A DNA stretch of 64,000 nt from positions 1,923,475 to 1,987,474 of the forward strand of contig NZ_AP027741.1 of the NCBI RefSeq assembly GCF_030296755.1. Direction: 5' to 3'. Source of the stretch: Methylophaga marina. Its GTDB lineage: Bacteria > Pseudomonadota > Gammaproteobacteria > Nitrosococcales > Methylophagaceae. Positions 8,689 through 16,773 of the stretch are shown here, piece by piece. The position numbers and the translations under genes are program-made. Under the pieces are notes generated by a model, which saw nothing but the letters and a program-made list of their open reading frames with translations, made no database searches and was not told the DNA's origin. How positions within the stretch are numbered: position 1 is the first letter of the stretch; each line of letters opens with the position of its first letter.

Positions 8689-10791
8689 ATGCATTTTTCC
8701 ATTCAACAACGTTTTAGCATCTGGGCTGGACTCGGGCTTCTTAGCGTTGTTTTGATGGCGGTCTTGGTCGGACTATGGCAGTTTGACAAGATAAAACAAA
8801 CGCTTGCCGCTCAGAGTTATGAGGTGACACGTGGTCAGGTTGAAGACTATCTTCAGGTACTGGCTAGTGATACAGCCGGGGAATTATCTACACCGCTTTT
8901 ATCTGCAATGCATTCAATACAGGGTGTTGCCTCTGCAATGAATGCTGTTGTGAAGTCCGAAGGCAACCATGATAGACGAGAGTTGGCCATTCGCATGCTT
9001 GAGCAAACTTTATCGGACCACCCAAACTTTCTGGCGACCTACGTGGCTTTTGAACCCAATGCACTTGATGGGGCAGATAAACTGGCAAAACAGACAAAGG
9101 GAAGTGATGCTGCAGGTCGCTTCATGCCCTATGTGACGAGAGACAATAATGATTTTATGGTGGCTTTGCTGGAAGGGTTGGAGGACAAAAACCTGGATGA
9201 GAACGGCAACAGAGTTGGGGAATATTATCTCTGTTCAAAAGAGAGTGGCAAAAGTTGTGTAATTGATCCCTATCTTTACCCTGTAGATGACAAGGAAGTC
9301 TTATTGAGTAGTCTTGTCGCTCCGATAAAAGTTCATGAGCAATTTATCGGTATTGCTGGTGTGGATATCTCTGCCAGCTTCTTGCAATCAGTGATCAGTG
9401 ACGTTGAGTCACGACTATACGATGGCCGGGGAAGGACATTATTGGTCAGTCCCAGAGGTGTGATCTCAGGGCATAGTCAACATCCTTATTTAATTGGTCA
9501 GAACTTGAGAGTGTTGGAAGCATCAATACGCGACAATCTCAGAGAAGTGGCGGCCAGTGATGAAACCAGAATTCTACACTCCAAGCAACAATTCATCGTC
9601 ATGAAACCTTTCCATCTGCCGGGCAATGAGCAACGTTGGATTGCATATATGGAAGTACCCGAAGAAATTGTGATGGCTGATGTAATCAAGCAAAATCAGT
9701 TCCTTGAACTCGCACAAGAACGGTTTATAACGACAACAACAATATTAGGCTTATTTCTTTCACTACTTGGGGTGTTTACGATATGGCTAGTGGCTCGCAA
9801 AAGTATCCGGCCACTGACAGAAATGACCACACTGGTGACTTCCATAGCTGAAGGAGAAGGCGATCTCACACAGCGATTAAATATTAATTATCGTGATGAA
9901 ACAGGCAAACTATCTCTTCTATTAAATACCTTTATTGAAAAGCTACAAAATCTGGTTAAGCAGTTGCTTCCAGTTGCCAGTGATGTCAGTGAATTATCTT
10001 CGGAAGGCCGACAGATCAGTGTAGAAACGAGCATTCAGATGTTAGAACAAGAAAGCCTGATCGAGGATATGGTACTGACGATGAATGAGATGGCTGCATC
10101 AGCACAGCAAATCGCTGCAAGTGCTGAACGAACATCACAATTTGTGCAATATGCTAATGATGCAACAACAGTAGGGACAGAAGTTCTTCAAAAAAGAACT
10201 GTAACCATTGATCACATCAGTCAGTCGGTTCGCCAGTCGGAAGTTGCCGTGCAGAGTATGGCAAAAAATGTCGATAATATATTGAAAATTATCTCAGTTT
10301 TTGATGATATTGCACTAAAAATCAATCACCTGACGAACCAATCCACAGATAATCCTACGGTCAGCAAGAATAAAGCTGAGCCTGACCTCGTTACAGAGCA
10401 GATTAGAAACCTGGCGAGTCAGACTCACCAGGCTGTGGCTGATATGCGTAAGCAACTAACCATCATGCAGCAAAGTAATCAGCTAGCATTAAATACAATA
10501 GATCTAAGCGGTCAACACGTATCAGAAACAGTAGAGTTGGCACAACAGGCAGAATCAGCGTTAAATGATATTAATCAGGCTATCGAAGAAGTGACTGAAA
10601 TGACGCTGGAAATTGCTGCAGCCACAGAACAACAGTCAGCCGCTTGTGATGAAGTTAATCATAATCTTTCCGAGGTTTCGCGACTGGTGCACCTGACCTC
10701 AAAAGGAGCGCAACAATTGCGTGGCGTGGGGAATGAACTGGATCTAGCTGCTGGCAGACTGCAAGAGAAACTGGCGTTATTCAAGGTTTAG
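8689..10791 (+). CDS. Methyl-accepting chemotaxis-like protein with degenerate signalling tip
   Basis: A 700-residue receptor: an N-terminal helix (about 10-30), a large periplasmic Cache-type sensor (YVAFEPNALDG, GEYYLCSKESGKSC, GIAGVDIS), a second helix (about 345-365), a HAMP domain and a long coiled-coil cytoplasmic part. Conserved adaptation-helix features are present (MNEMAASAQQIAASAERTS, LEIAAATEQQSAA). At the hairpin tip, where receptors normally have NLLALNAAIEAARAGE and GRGFAVVADEVR, residues about 538-577 instead read DIALKINHLTNQ, then an unrelated stretch, then EQIRNLASQT. The other two frames are closed across this stretch, so a frameshift does not explain it. CheA/CheW coupling may be lost or altered. 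The ligand is unknown. Confidence 0.85.
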   Translation: MHFSIQQRFSIWAGLGLLSVVLMAVLVGLWQFDKIKQTLAAQSYEVTRGQVEDYLQVLASDTAGELSTPLLSAMHSIQGVASAMNAVVKSEGNHDRRELAIRMLEQTLSDHPNFLATYVAFEPNALDGADKLAKQTKGSDAAGRFMPYVTRDNNDFMVALLEGLEDKNLDENGNRVGEYYLCSKESGKSCVIDPYLYPVDDKEVLLSSLVAPIKVHEQFIGIAGVDISASFLQSVISDVESRLYDGRGRTLLVSPRGVISGHSQHPYLIGQNLRVLEASIRDNLREVAASDETRILHSKQQFIVMKPFHLPGNEQRWIAYMEVPEEIVMADVIKQNQFLELAQERFITTTTILGLFLSLLGVFTIWLVARKSIRPLTEMTTLVTSIAEGEGDLTQRLNINYRDETGKLSLLLNTFIEKLQNLVKQLLPVASDVSELSSEGRQISVETSIQMLEQESLIEDMVLTMNEMAASAQQIAASAERTSQFVQYANDATTVGTEVLQKRTVTIDHISQSVRQSEVAVQSMAKNVDNILKIISVFDDIALKINHLTNQSTDNPTVSKNKAEPDLVTEQIRNLASQTHQAVADMRKQLTIMQQSNQLALNTIDLSGQHVSETVELAQQAESALNDINQAIEEVTEMTLEIAAATEQQSAACDEVNHNLSEVSRLVHLTSKGAQQLRGVGNELDLAAGRLQEKLALFKV

Positions 10792-10876
10792 GTTTTTTCC
10801 AGCTCTGATATGCTGGTATGGATTCATAACCAAGCCGGCTTTCTTATGATTGGGAGACGATGTTTGATAAATAAAA

Positions 10877-10953
10877 TGGCGCGCCTGACAGGAATCGAAC
10901 CTGTGACCCCCAGCTTCGGAAACTGGTACTCTATCCAACTGAGCTACAGGCGC
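10877..10953 (-). tRNA. tRNA-Arg (anticodon CCG)
   Basis: Read on the reverse strand. The acceptor stem GCGCCTG pairs with CAGGCGC, there is a D-loop AGCTCAGTTGGATAGAGTA, and the anticodon arm CCAGT-TTCCGAA-GCTGG gives anticodon CCG. The T arm carries GGTTCGATTCC. The discriminator base is G, and a 3' CCA is encoded. It decodes CGG codons. Confidence 0.97.
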
Positions 10954-11018
10954 GTGAAGTTGAGCCGAAGATTATACGGACTTTGCCCGTAATCTGCTAC
11001 GGCTCACAGTGTCTTTTA

Positions 11019-11044
11019 CCAAGAGAGTGATAACACTCTCTTGG
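11019..11044 (-). terminator. Hairpin after glgP
   Basis: A perfect 11-base stem (CCAAGAGAGTG / CACTCTCTTGG) with loop ATAA, just past the glycogen phosphorylase stop codon. There is no strong U-tract on the minus strand, so it is a probable transcript end or stabilising hairpin rather than a textbook terminator. Confidence 0.5.
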
Positions 11045-11054
11045 CATCAATCAA

Positions 11055-13556
11055 TTAATAGCGTGGGTTAATTTTTTCCAGCTTCCAGATATCGTTGTTG
11101 TACTCTTCCATGGTTCTGTCGGTAGAGAACATACCGCTGTTGGCACTGTTCATAATACTCATTGCAATCCAGCGTTCTTTGTCTTGATAAACTTCTGCGG
11201 CGCGTTGTTGGGCTTCGACATAGCTATGGAAATCGGCGACGGTCATCCACGGATCATTGGGGCTGGTAAAGGCAGCAATGATGTCATCAAAACAGCCTTC
11301 TTCACATTGGTTGAAGTGTCCAGACTCCAATAAGTCGACAACACGTTTCAGGTCAGCATCGTTATCAATAATAAACCGTGGATTATATGTTGGTTTAAGC
11401 TCAGTTACTTCATCTTCAGTCAGGCCGAACAGGAAGAAGTTTTCTGCGCCGGCTTCATCACGAATTTCAATATTGGCACCATCGAGCGTACCAATGGTCA
11501 TTGCACCGTTCATCATAAATTTCATATTGCCTGTACCAGAGGCTTCTTTACCGGCAGTAGAAATTTGCTCAGATAAATCAGCTGCAGGACAAATCACTTC
11601 CATGGCTGAGACCTGGTAGTTTGGCAAAAACACGACTTTTAACAGATCACCCACATCCGGATCATTATTTACTGTACTGGCGACATTATTTATCAATTTA
11701 ATGATACGTTTTGCCATGACATAACCCGGTGCGGCTTTGCCACCGAATAGGACACAACGTGGCGTCATGTTTTTCGTATCGCCACGTTTGATACGGTCAT
11801 AGAGATGAATAACATGCAGGATGTTAAGTAACTGACGTTTGTATTCGTGAATACGTTTAACCTGAATATCAAACATCGCTTCAGGATTAAACTCGACGCC
11901 GCAGCTATCTTTCACTAATTTTGCCAAGCGCTGTTTATTAGCAAGTTTAGCCGCATGCCATTTCTTCTGGAACGTTTTGTCATGGGCATACTCTTCCAGT
12001 TTTTTCAGCTCGGTGAGTTGAGTAATCCATTTATCACCAATGGTGTCTGTAATCAGTTCACTTAAGTCCGGATTACACCAGGCTAGCCAGCGACGTTGGG
12101 TTACACCGTTGGTTTTATTATTGAATTTATGCGGCCAGAGTTCATAAAAATCATGGAATAAGCCTTTTTTCAGTAACTCAGAGTGCAAGGCGGCGACACC
12201 GTTTATCGAGTAACTGCCGATAATGGCAAGATGGGCCATGCGCACTTGCTTTTCATCGCCTTCCTCAATAATCGACATTCTTGCTAATCTGGTTTTATCT
12301 CCCGGCCAGCGTCTGGCGACTTCACGCAGGAAGCGGGCATTAATTTCGTAAATAATTTCCAGAATGCGTGGCAGCAGACGCCCAAACATATTGACCGGCC
12401 AGCGCTCCAAAGCTTCTGGTAACAGAGTATGGTTAGTATAGGCCATCGTGTTGGAGGTGATGTCCCAGGCTTTATCCCAGCTCAGTCCATGTTCATCCAT
12501 TAATAAACGCATGAGTTCGGCAACTGCCACAGTAGGGTGAGTATCATTTAGCTGGAAACAATTTTTCTCGGCAAAATTATCGAATGACTCACCATGGGTG
12601 GTGACCCAGTAGTCGATAATGTCTTGCAAACTGGCTGAGGCTAAGAAGTACTGCTGGCGTAGACGGAGCTCTTTACCATTCTCGCTGGCATCATTCGGAT
12701 AGAGCACCATGCTGATATTTTCAGCTTCATTTTTAGCCGCCACGGCTTCTGTGTAGGAGCCGGAGTTGAAGTCTTCCAGGTTGAACTCATCAGTGGCACC
12801 GGCTTTCCATAACCGCAGCACATTAACAGTGCCATTTTGATAACCGGGGATGGGCAGATCAAATGGGATAGCTAAGACATCATTGGTGTTTACCCAGTGA
12901 ACACGCATATCACCACTATCACTTGGATGATACTCGGTATGACCCCCAAATTTAATGCGCTGAGTAAATTCAGGCCGCTCCAATTCCCACGGGTTACCAT
13001 CTTGCAACCAGTGATCAGGTTTTTCTACCTGAAATCCATTTTCGATGCGTTGTTGGAACATGCCATATTCATAACGCAGACCATAACCTGTTACCGGTAA
13101 TTGTAACGTGGCACAACTATCTATGAAGCAGGCGGCTAAGCGACCCAGGCCACCATTACCGAGACCGGCGTCATGTTCCATTTCAATCAGGTTTTCAAAA
13201 TCCAAATTCAGCTCATTCAATGCTTTGGTCGTTTCTTTTTCCAGGCCTAAGTTGAGCACGGCATTACCCATGGCTCGGCCCATCAGAAATTCCATTGATA
13301 AGTAATAAGCATGTTTACAGTGCTTTTCTGCATAGGTGTGCTTGGTGTGTTTCATTCGGTTGAACAGGCGATCTCTTAATGTCAGTGCTAATGACGAATA
13401 GAGATAATGACCCGAAGCACAGCCTTTATCCTGAGCTAAGTGTGTACCGTAATAACGTTTGAAATCTTTGATGAGAGCATCGCTATTCATTCCCAGTTTT
13501 TCAGTGTCGAATAATTCCGGGGCGGGGTTAGCAGTACATGCGTAACGTGGGCTCAT
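11055..13556 (-). CDS. glgP: Glycogen/alpha-glucan phosphorylase
   Basis: An 833-residue GT35 enzyme that releases glucose 1-phosphate from glycogen using pyridoxal phosphate. Full-length family features are visible: EHDAGLGNGGLGRLAACF near the N-terminal glucose site, YGLRYEYGMF, QLNDTHP, and the PLP-lysine block EASGTGNMKFMMNGA (Lys near residue 675). The length is normal. No other glycogen genes flank it, so it appears to be a lone gene here; the cytochrome gene upstream on the same strand begins a different unit. Confidence 0.97.
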   Translation of the reverse strand: MSPRYACTANPAPELFDTEKLGMNSDALIKDFKRYYGTHLAQDKGCASGHYLYSSLALTLRDRLFNRMKHTKHTYAEKHCKHAYYLSMEFLMGRAMGNAVLNLGLEKETTKALNELNLDFENLIEMEHDAGLGNGGLGRLAACFIDSCATLQLPVTGYGLRYEYGMFQQRIENGFQVEKPDHWLQDGNPWELERPEFTQRIKFGGHTEYHPSDSGDMRVHWVNTNDVLAIPFDLPIPGYQNGTVNVLRLWKAGATDEFNLEDFNSGSYTEAVAAKNEAENISMVLYPNDASENGKELRLRQQYFLASASLQDIIDYWVTTHGESFDNFAEKNCFQLNDTHPTVAVAELMRLLMDEHGLSWDKAWDITSNTMAYTNHTLLPEALERWPVNMFGRLLPRILEIIYEINARFLREVARRWPGDKTRLARMSIIEEGDEKQVRMAHLAIIGSYSINGVAALHSELLKKGLFHDFYELWPHKFNNKTNGVTQRRWLAWCNPDLSELITDTIGDKWITQLTELKKLEEYAHDKTFQKKWHAAKLANKQRLAKLVKDSCGVEFNPEAMFDIQVKRIHEYKRQLLNILHVIHLYDRIKRGDTKNMTPRCVLFGGKAAPGYVMAKRIIKLINNVASTVNNDPDVGDLLKVVFLPNYQVSAMEVICPAADLSEQISTAGKEASGTGNMKFMMNGAMTIGTLDGANIEIRDEAGAENFFLFGLTEDEVTELKPTYNPRFIIDNDADLKRVVDLLESGHFNQCEEGCFDDIIAAFTSPNDPWMTVADFHSYVEAQQRAAEVYQDKERWIAMSIMNSANSGMFSTDRTMEEYNNDIWKLEKINPRY

Positions 13557-13576
13557 AGACAGATCCTTAAATTATT

Positions 13577-14098
13577 TCAGCGTTTGTTTGGATAGATGGG
13601 AGAAAACCCATCCCGATTAGGCATCTTTACCTGAGGTAGTGTGACTTCATTGAGTTCCACATCGTTCTCGAGTATATCATCCTGATTTAAAATATAAGCG
13701 CAAAGTGCGTAGATTTCATTACTACTCAAAGAAAAAGGTGCTGAGGGGGGCATGGCTCGCCGAATGTAGTCATAAAGTGTTGTTGCATAAGGCCAATAGC
13801 TATTTACGGTTTTCTCTGGGTAGTCATCCGTGAGCGAGCCAACGTCACCGACCAGCGGCATAGCGCTGGCGCCGATGGCACCAAATCCATGACAGCTGGC
13901 ACAGTGCTGATTAAATAGTTGTTTGCCTTGCTCTGCAGTGCCATGTCCCACAGGTAAATTTTTGCCATCAGGGGTTATAGTAAGGTTCCATGCTGTTTGC
14001 TGTGATTGTTGCACAGCATCTTTACCCAATGGCTGGACTAATGGCTCGGCGACAAGTGCTGGAGAAAACAGTAAAAAGAATAGAATGTGTCTATACAT
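13577..14098 (-). CDS. c-type cytochrome, partner of SoxC-like sulfite dehydrogenase
   Basis: About 173 residues from the ATG at 14098, with signal peptide MYRHILFFLLFSPALVAE and one heme motif CASCH (HCASCHGFGAIGASAMP). A later Met (MPPSAPF) is a plausible axial ligand. I chose 14098 because a longer frame upstream would add an unlikely N-terminus inside the preceding gene. It overlaps the molybdoprotein gene by eight bases, which indicates a coupled pair. It likely takes electrons from sulfite oxidation, like SorB or part of SoxD, but the sequence is too short for a standard SoxD. Confidence 0.8.
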   Translation of the reverse strand: MYRHILFFLLFSPALVAEPLVQPLGKDAVQQSQQTAWNLTITPDGKNLPVGHGTAEQGKQLFNQHCASCHGFGAIGASAMPLVGDVGSLTDDYPEKTVNSYWPYATTLYDYIRRAMPPSAPFSLSSNEIYALCAYILNQDDILENDVELNEVTLPQVKMPNRDGFSPIYPNKR

Positions 14099-15347
14099 AA
14101 ATATGACTAATCTGACCGTCTTCATTGATTTCCCAGCTGACAATCGCGTTGTAATGAAAAAAACTATTGTCACCGCGCTCTGAAATGAGAGTATTTCGAG
14201 ATGGTTGCTGATAACCCGTTTCATCGGTAGCTCGGCTTTGTAATATTGCGTATTGACCTTGCCACTGCCACGGCAGACTAAAACGAGTAAAAGCTTTATC
14301 TAAAACAGGATCGCTTAGTTCTGCTTGGACCCATGTATCACCGCCATCTGCTGATACCTCGACTTTGCGGATTTTGCCATTACCTGACCAGGCAAGCCCG
14401 GTGACCTGATAAATGCCGGGGTTATCCGGCAGTGTCATCCCAACTGAAGGACTGGTAATAAGTGACTTGGCTTGCATAGTGAAGCTGAATTGTCTTGCTT
14501 TACCTGTAGGCAGTAAGTCAGTGTACTGGGCCGTTTCATCCCGGGTCATCGCAGGTTGTTCAACTAACTTTAACTGTCTTAACCACTTCACATTGACGAT
14601 GCCTTCCCAACCCGGGAGTAACAATCGAACCGGATAACCATTTTCAGGTCGCAGGCGTTCGCCGTTCTGGTATAGGGCCAAAATTGCATCATCGAGTAAT
14701 TTTTCAATGGGAAGGCTCACATTTAATGCGGCACCATCCGCTGCTTCAGCAATGGCCCATTTCGCTTCAGCTTGAATGCCACATTCATTTAAGAGCAGTC
14801 TGAGTGGAACACCAGTCCACTCGGCATTAGAGACAAGGCCATGCACATAGCCTGCAGCTGATTGAATGGGAGCGCTACGCCAGCCAGCATTACTATTGCC
14901 TCCGCACTCGATAAAGCAGATTTTTCTTATTTGCGGGTAGCGTTTTAAGGCATCAATCGAAAACGTTAGTGGCTTGTCTACTAAACCATCAATCATGATT
15001 TCATGTGAGGATGGATTTATATCAGGCACACCATTATGGTGTCGTTCATAATGCAAACCATTAGGCGTAATAGTACCTTGTAACTCTTCTAATGGTGTCC
15101 ATGACACACCATTACCGGGTACGTTTGGGTTGGCAGATATCCAGCGAATAATATCTTTTTCGTAAATAGAAGGTTGACCATAGTTACTGAAATTCGATCC
15201 CGCTTTCAGCATAGAGTCGGGGAGGGTTTGCTGTAATTCTTCTGAGACTGGCTGTGCTTGCACAGGTAAGCTGAAACCGAGAAAAACACTACTCAAAGCC
15301 GTACCTTGTAGAAACTGGCGTCGGCTTTTAAGTAGTGATTTATTCAT
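14091..15347 (-). CDS. soxC: SoxC-like molybdopterin sulfite dehydrogenase, Tat-exported
   Basis: A 418-residue sulfite oxidase family protein. A twin-arginine leader is clear (SRRQFLQGTA, Arg9-Arg10, cleavage near VQA-QPV). The molybdenum ligand is probably Cys148 in FIECGGNSNAGW, and the later HGLVSNAEWTGVPLRLLL and NGYPVRLLLPGWEG blocks match SoxC. The C-terminal dimerisation domain is present (VEVSADGGDTWVQAEL). It should oxidise sulfite, or sulfane sulfur in a Sox context, in the periplasm and pass electrons to the adjacent cytochrome. No soxXYZAB genes are nearby, so a stand-alone sulfite dehydrogenase is the safer reading. Confidence 0.8.
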   Translation of the reverse strand: MNKSLLKSRRQFLQGTALSSVFLGFSLPVQAQPVSEELQQTLPDSMLKAGSNFSNYGQPSIYEKDIIRWISANPNVPGNGVSWTPLEELQGTITPNGLHYERHHNGVPDINPSSHEIMIDGLVDKPLTFSIDALKRYPQIRKICFIECGGNSNAGWRSAPIQSAAGYVHGLVSNAEWTGVPLRLLLNECGIQAEAKWAIAEAADGAALNVSLPIEKLLDDAILALYQNGERLRPENGYPVRLLLPGWEGIVNVKWLRQLKLVEQPAMTRDETAQYTDLLPTGKARQFSFTMQAKSLITSPSVGMTLPDNPGIYQVTGLAWSGNGKIRKVEVSADGGDTWVQAELSDPVLDKAFTRFSLPWQWQGQYAILQSRATDETGYQQPSRNTLISERGDNSFFHYNAIVSWEINEDGQISHIYV

Positions 15348-15358
15348 TTAGATATCCT

Positions 15359-15985
15359 TCAGTCACCTGGGGAAAATTCTATTCCCTGATTCACTTCGAA
15401 CCAGTCATCAAGCTTTTGAGTGGCTTCCTCTTTGCCCGATTTGTTCAAGGATGAAAATAGCTGTACAGAGGCGTTTAAGGAGAGCTTTTTAAGTTCATTG
15501 CGTACAGATAACAGACTTTGTTTACCCGCGCCTTTTTTGAGTTTGTCAGACTTAGTGAGCAGTATATGTACTGGCAAATCAGCTTGGTTAGCCCAGGTTA
15601 GCATCTGTATATCGAATGGTTTTAATGGGTGGCGAATATCCATCATTAACATCATTCCCCGCAAACACTGCCTGGTTTCAAGGTATTGAGCCAAAGTATG
15701 CTGCCATTTTAGCTTCATTTTCTCAGGGACTTTGGCATAGCCATAACCAGGAAGATCGACTAAGGCTCGCTCATCGTCGAAGCTAAAAAAATTAATCATT
15801 TGTGTACGGCCAGGCGTTTTACTTGTCCTGGCGAGCGCGCTGATTTCCGTTATGCAATTGATCGCACTGGATTTTCCGGCATTGGATCTACCAGCAAATG
15901 CCACCTCATAACCTTGATCTTCAGGTAACTGGGACAGCTCAGTAGCACTGCCGTTATAATAGGCTTTTCTATATAGTTGTGACAT
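15359..15985 (-). CDS. engB: EngB/YihA ribosome-biogenesis GTPase
   Basis: A 208-residue TRAFAC GTPase. G1 is GRSNAGKSS (Walker A), G3 is [11 protein letters not shown] and G4 is [10 protein letters not shown]. These are the EngB signatures, including the GRTQMINFF switch region. EngB assists 50S subunit assembly. It is divergent from the cytochrome c4 gene. Adjacency of engB and cytochrome c4 is common in gammaproteobacteria. Confidence 0.97.
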   Translation of the reverse strand: MSQLYRKAYYNGSATELSQLPEDQGYEVAFAGRSNAGKSSAINCITEISALARTSKTPGRTQMINFFSFDDERALVDLPGYGYAKVPEKMKLKWQHTLAQYLETRQCLRGMMLMMDIRHPLKPFDIQMLTWANQADLPVHILLTKSDKLKKGAGKQSLLSVRNELKKLSLNASVQLFSSLNKSGKEEATQKLDDWFEVNQGIEFSPGD

Positions 15986-16076
15986 GGAACCATTTTGGGT
16001 GAAAAATTATCCTAACAAGAGTAGCATACCCAAAGTTCTCGATGATGATTTAGCTTAGTTTTCAGGTAATAAAATA

Positions 16077-16685
16077 ATGAAAAAATTAGTGAAGATAGCC
16101 ATGCTCGGTGTGGCGGTTACGATGAGCACTCAAGTGATGGCGGCCGGCGATATCAATGCTGGTAAGAAAAAAGCGGCTGTATGTGCAAGCTGTCATGGCG
16201 CAGATGGAAATAGTCCTTCTGATGCTTTTCCCAAATTAGCCGGACAAGGTGCCGGTTACCTCGAAAAACAATTAGCCAACTTCAAGAGTGGTGAGCGCCA
16301 GAATGCGTTGATGGCACCGATGGTGGCCAACTTATCAGAACAAGATATGGCTGATTTGGCGGCATATTTTGCGAGTAAAAAAATGGCACCAGGTGCTGTT
16401 TCTGAAGAACTAGTCAAACAAGGCGAGCAAATCTACCGCGCCGGCAACAAAGAAACAGGCGTGCCCGCTTGTATGGCTTGTCATGGACCAAATGGTAATG
16501 GCGTGCCTGCGGCGAAATGGCCTAAGTTATCATCACAATACAGCACGTATGTGGAAGCACAGCTTCATGCTTTTGCTAAAGGGGAAAGAGCCAATGACCC
16601 TAATAGCATGATGCGTGATATTGCCAGCAAAATGAGTGAAGCCGAAATTAAAGCGGTTTCAGCTTATGTCTTTGGTTTGAAATAA
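16077..16685 (+). CDS. Cytochrome c4, di-heme
   Basis: A 202-residue periplasmic di-heme cytochrome with signal peptide ending MAA (about 23). It has two homologous halves, with CASCH at 36-40 and CMACH at 132-136. Each half is followed by a PKL and a MAPM/MMRD-type methionine ligand region. Cytochrome c4 passes electrons to terminal oxidases. A strong hairpin follows the gene, and cytochrome c maturation genes lie immediately downstream. Confidence 0.95.
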   Translation: MKKLVKIAMLGVAVTMSTQVMAAGDINAGKKKAAVCASCHGADGNSPSDAFPKLAGQGAGYLEKQLANFKSGERQNALMAPMVANLSEQDMADLAAYFASKKMAPGAVSEELVKQGEQIYRAGNKETGVPACMACHGPNGNGVPAAKWPKLSSQYSTYVEAQLHAFAKGERANDPNSMMRDIASKMSEAEIKAVSAYVFGLK

Positions 16686-16696
16686 TCGTCACACTT

Positions 16697-16732
16697 TCTC
16701 TACATAGCTAATCATTCTTAGCTATGTAGAGA
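16697..16732 (+). terminator. Hairpin between cytochrome c4 and resB
   Basis: A perfect 15-base stem (TCTCTACATAGCTAA / TTAGCTATGTAGAGA) with a 6-base loop begins 12 bases after the cytochrome c4 stop. It has no long U-tract, so it may limit read-through or protect the upstream mRNA. Confidence 0.6.
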
Positions 16733-16773
16733 GATTAAAATCGAGTAACGAAACTCGTTTTAAGGCTCACTTC

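Noticed and set aside
8442..8702. Minus-strand 86-codon ORF between tatC and the chemoreceptor
   Set aside because: No recognisable motif or ribosome site, and it overlaps both flanking genes.
10810..10992. Plus-strand ORF covering the tRNA-Arg gene
   Set aside because: It is the reverse strand of a complete tRNA.
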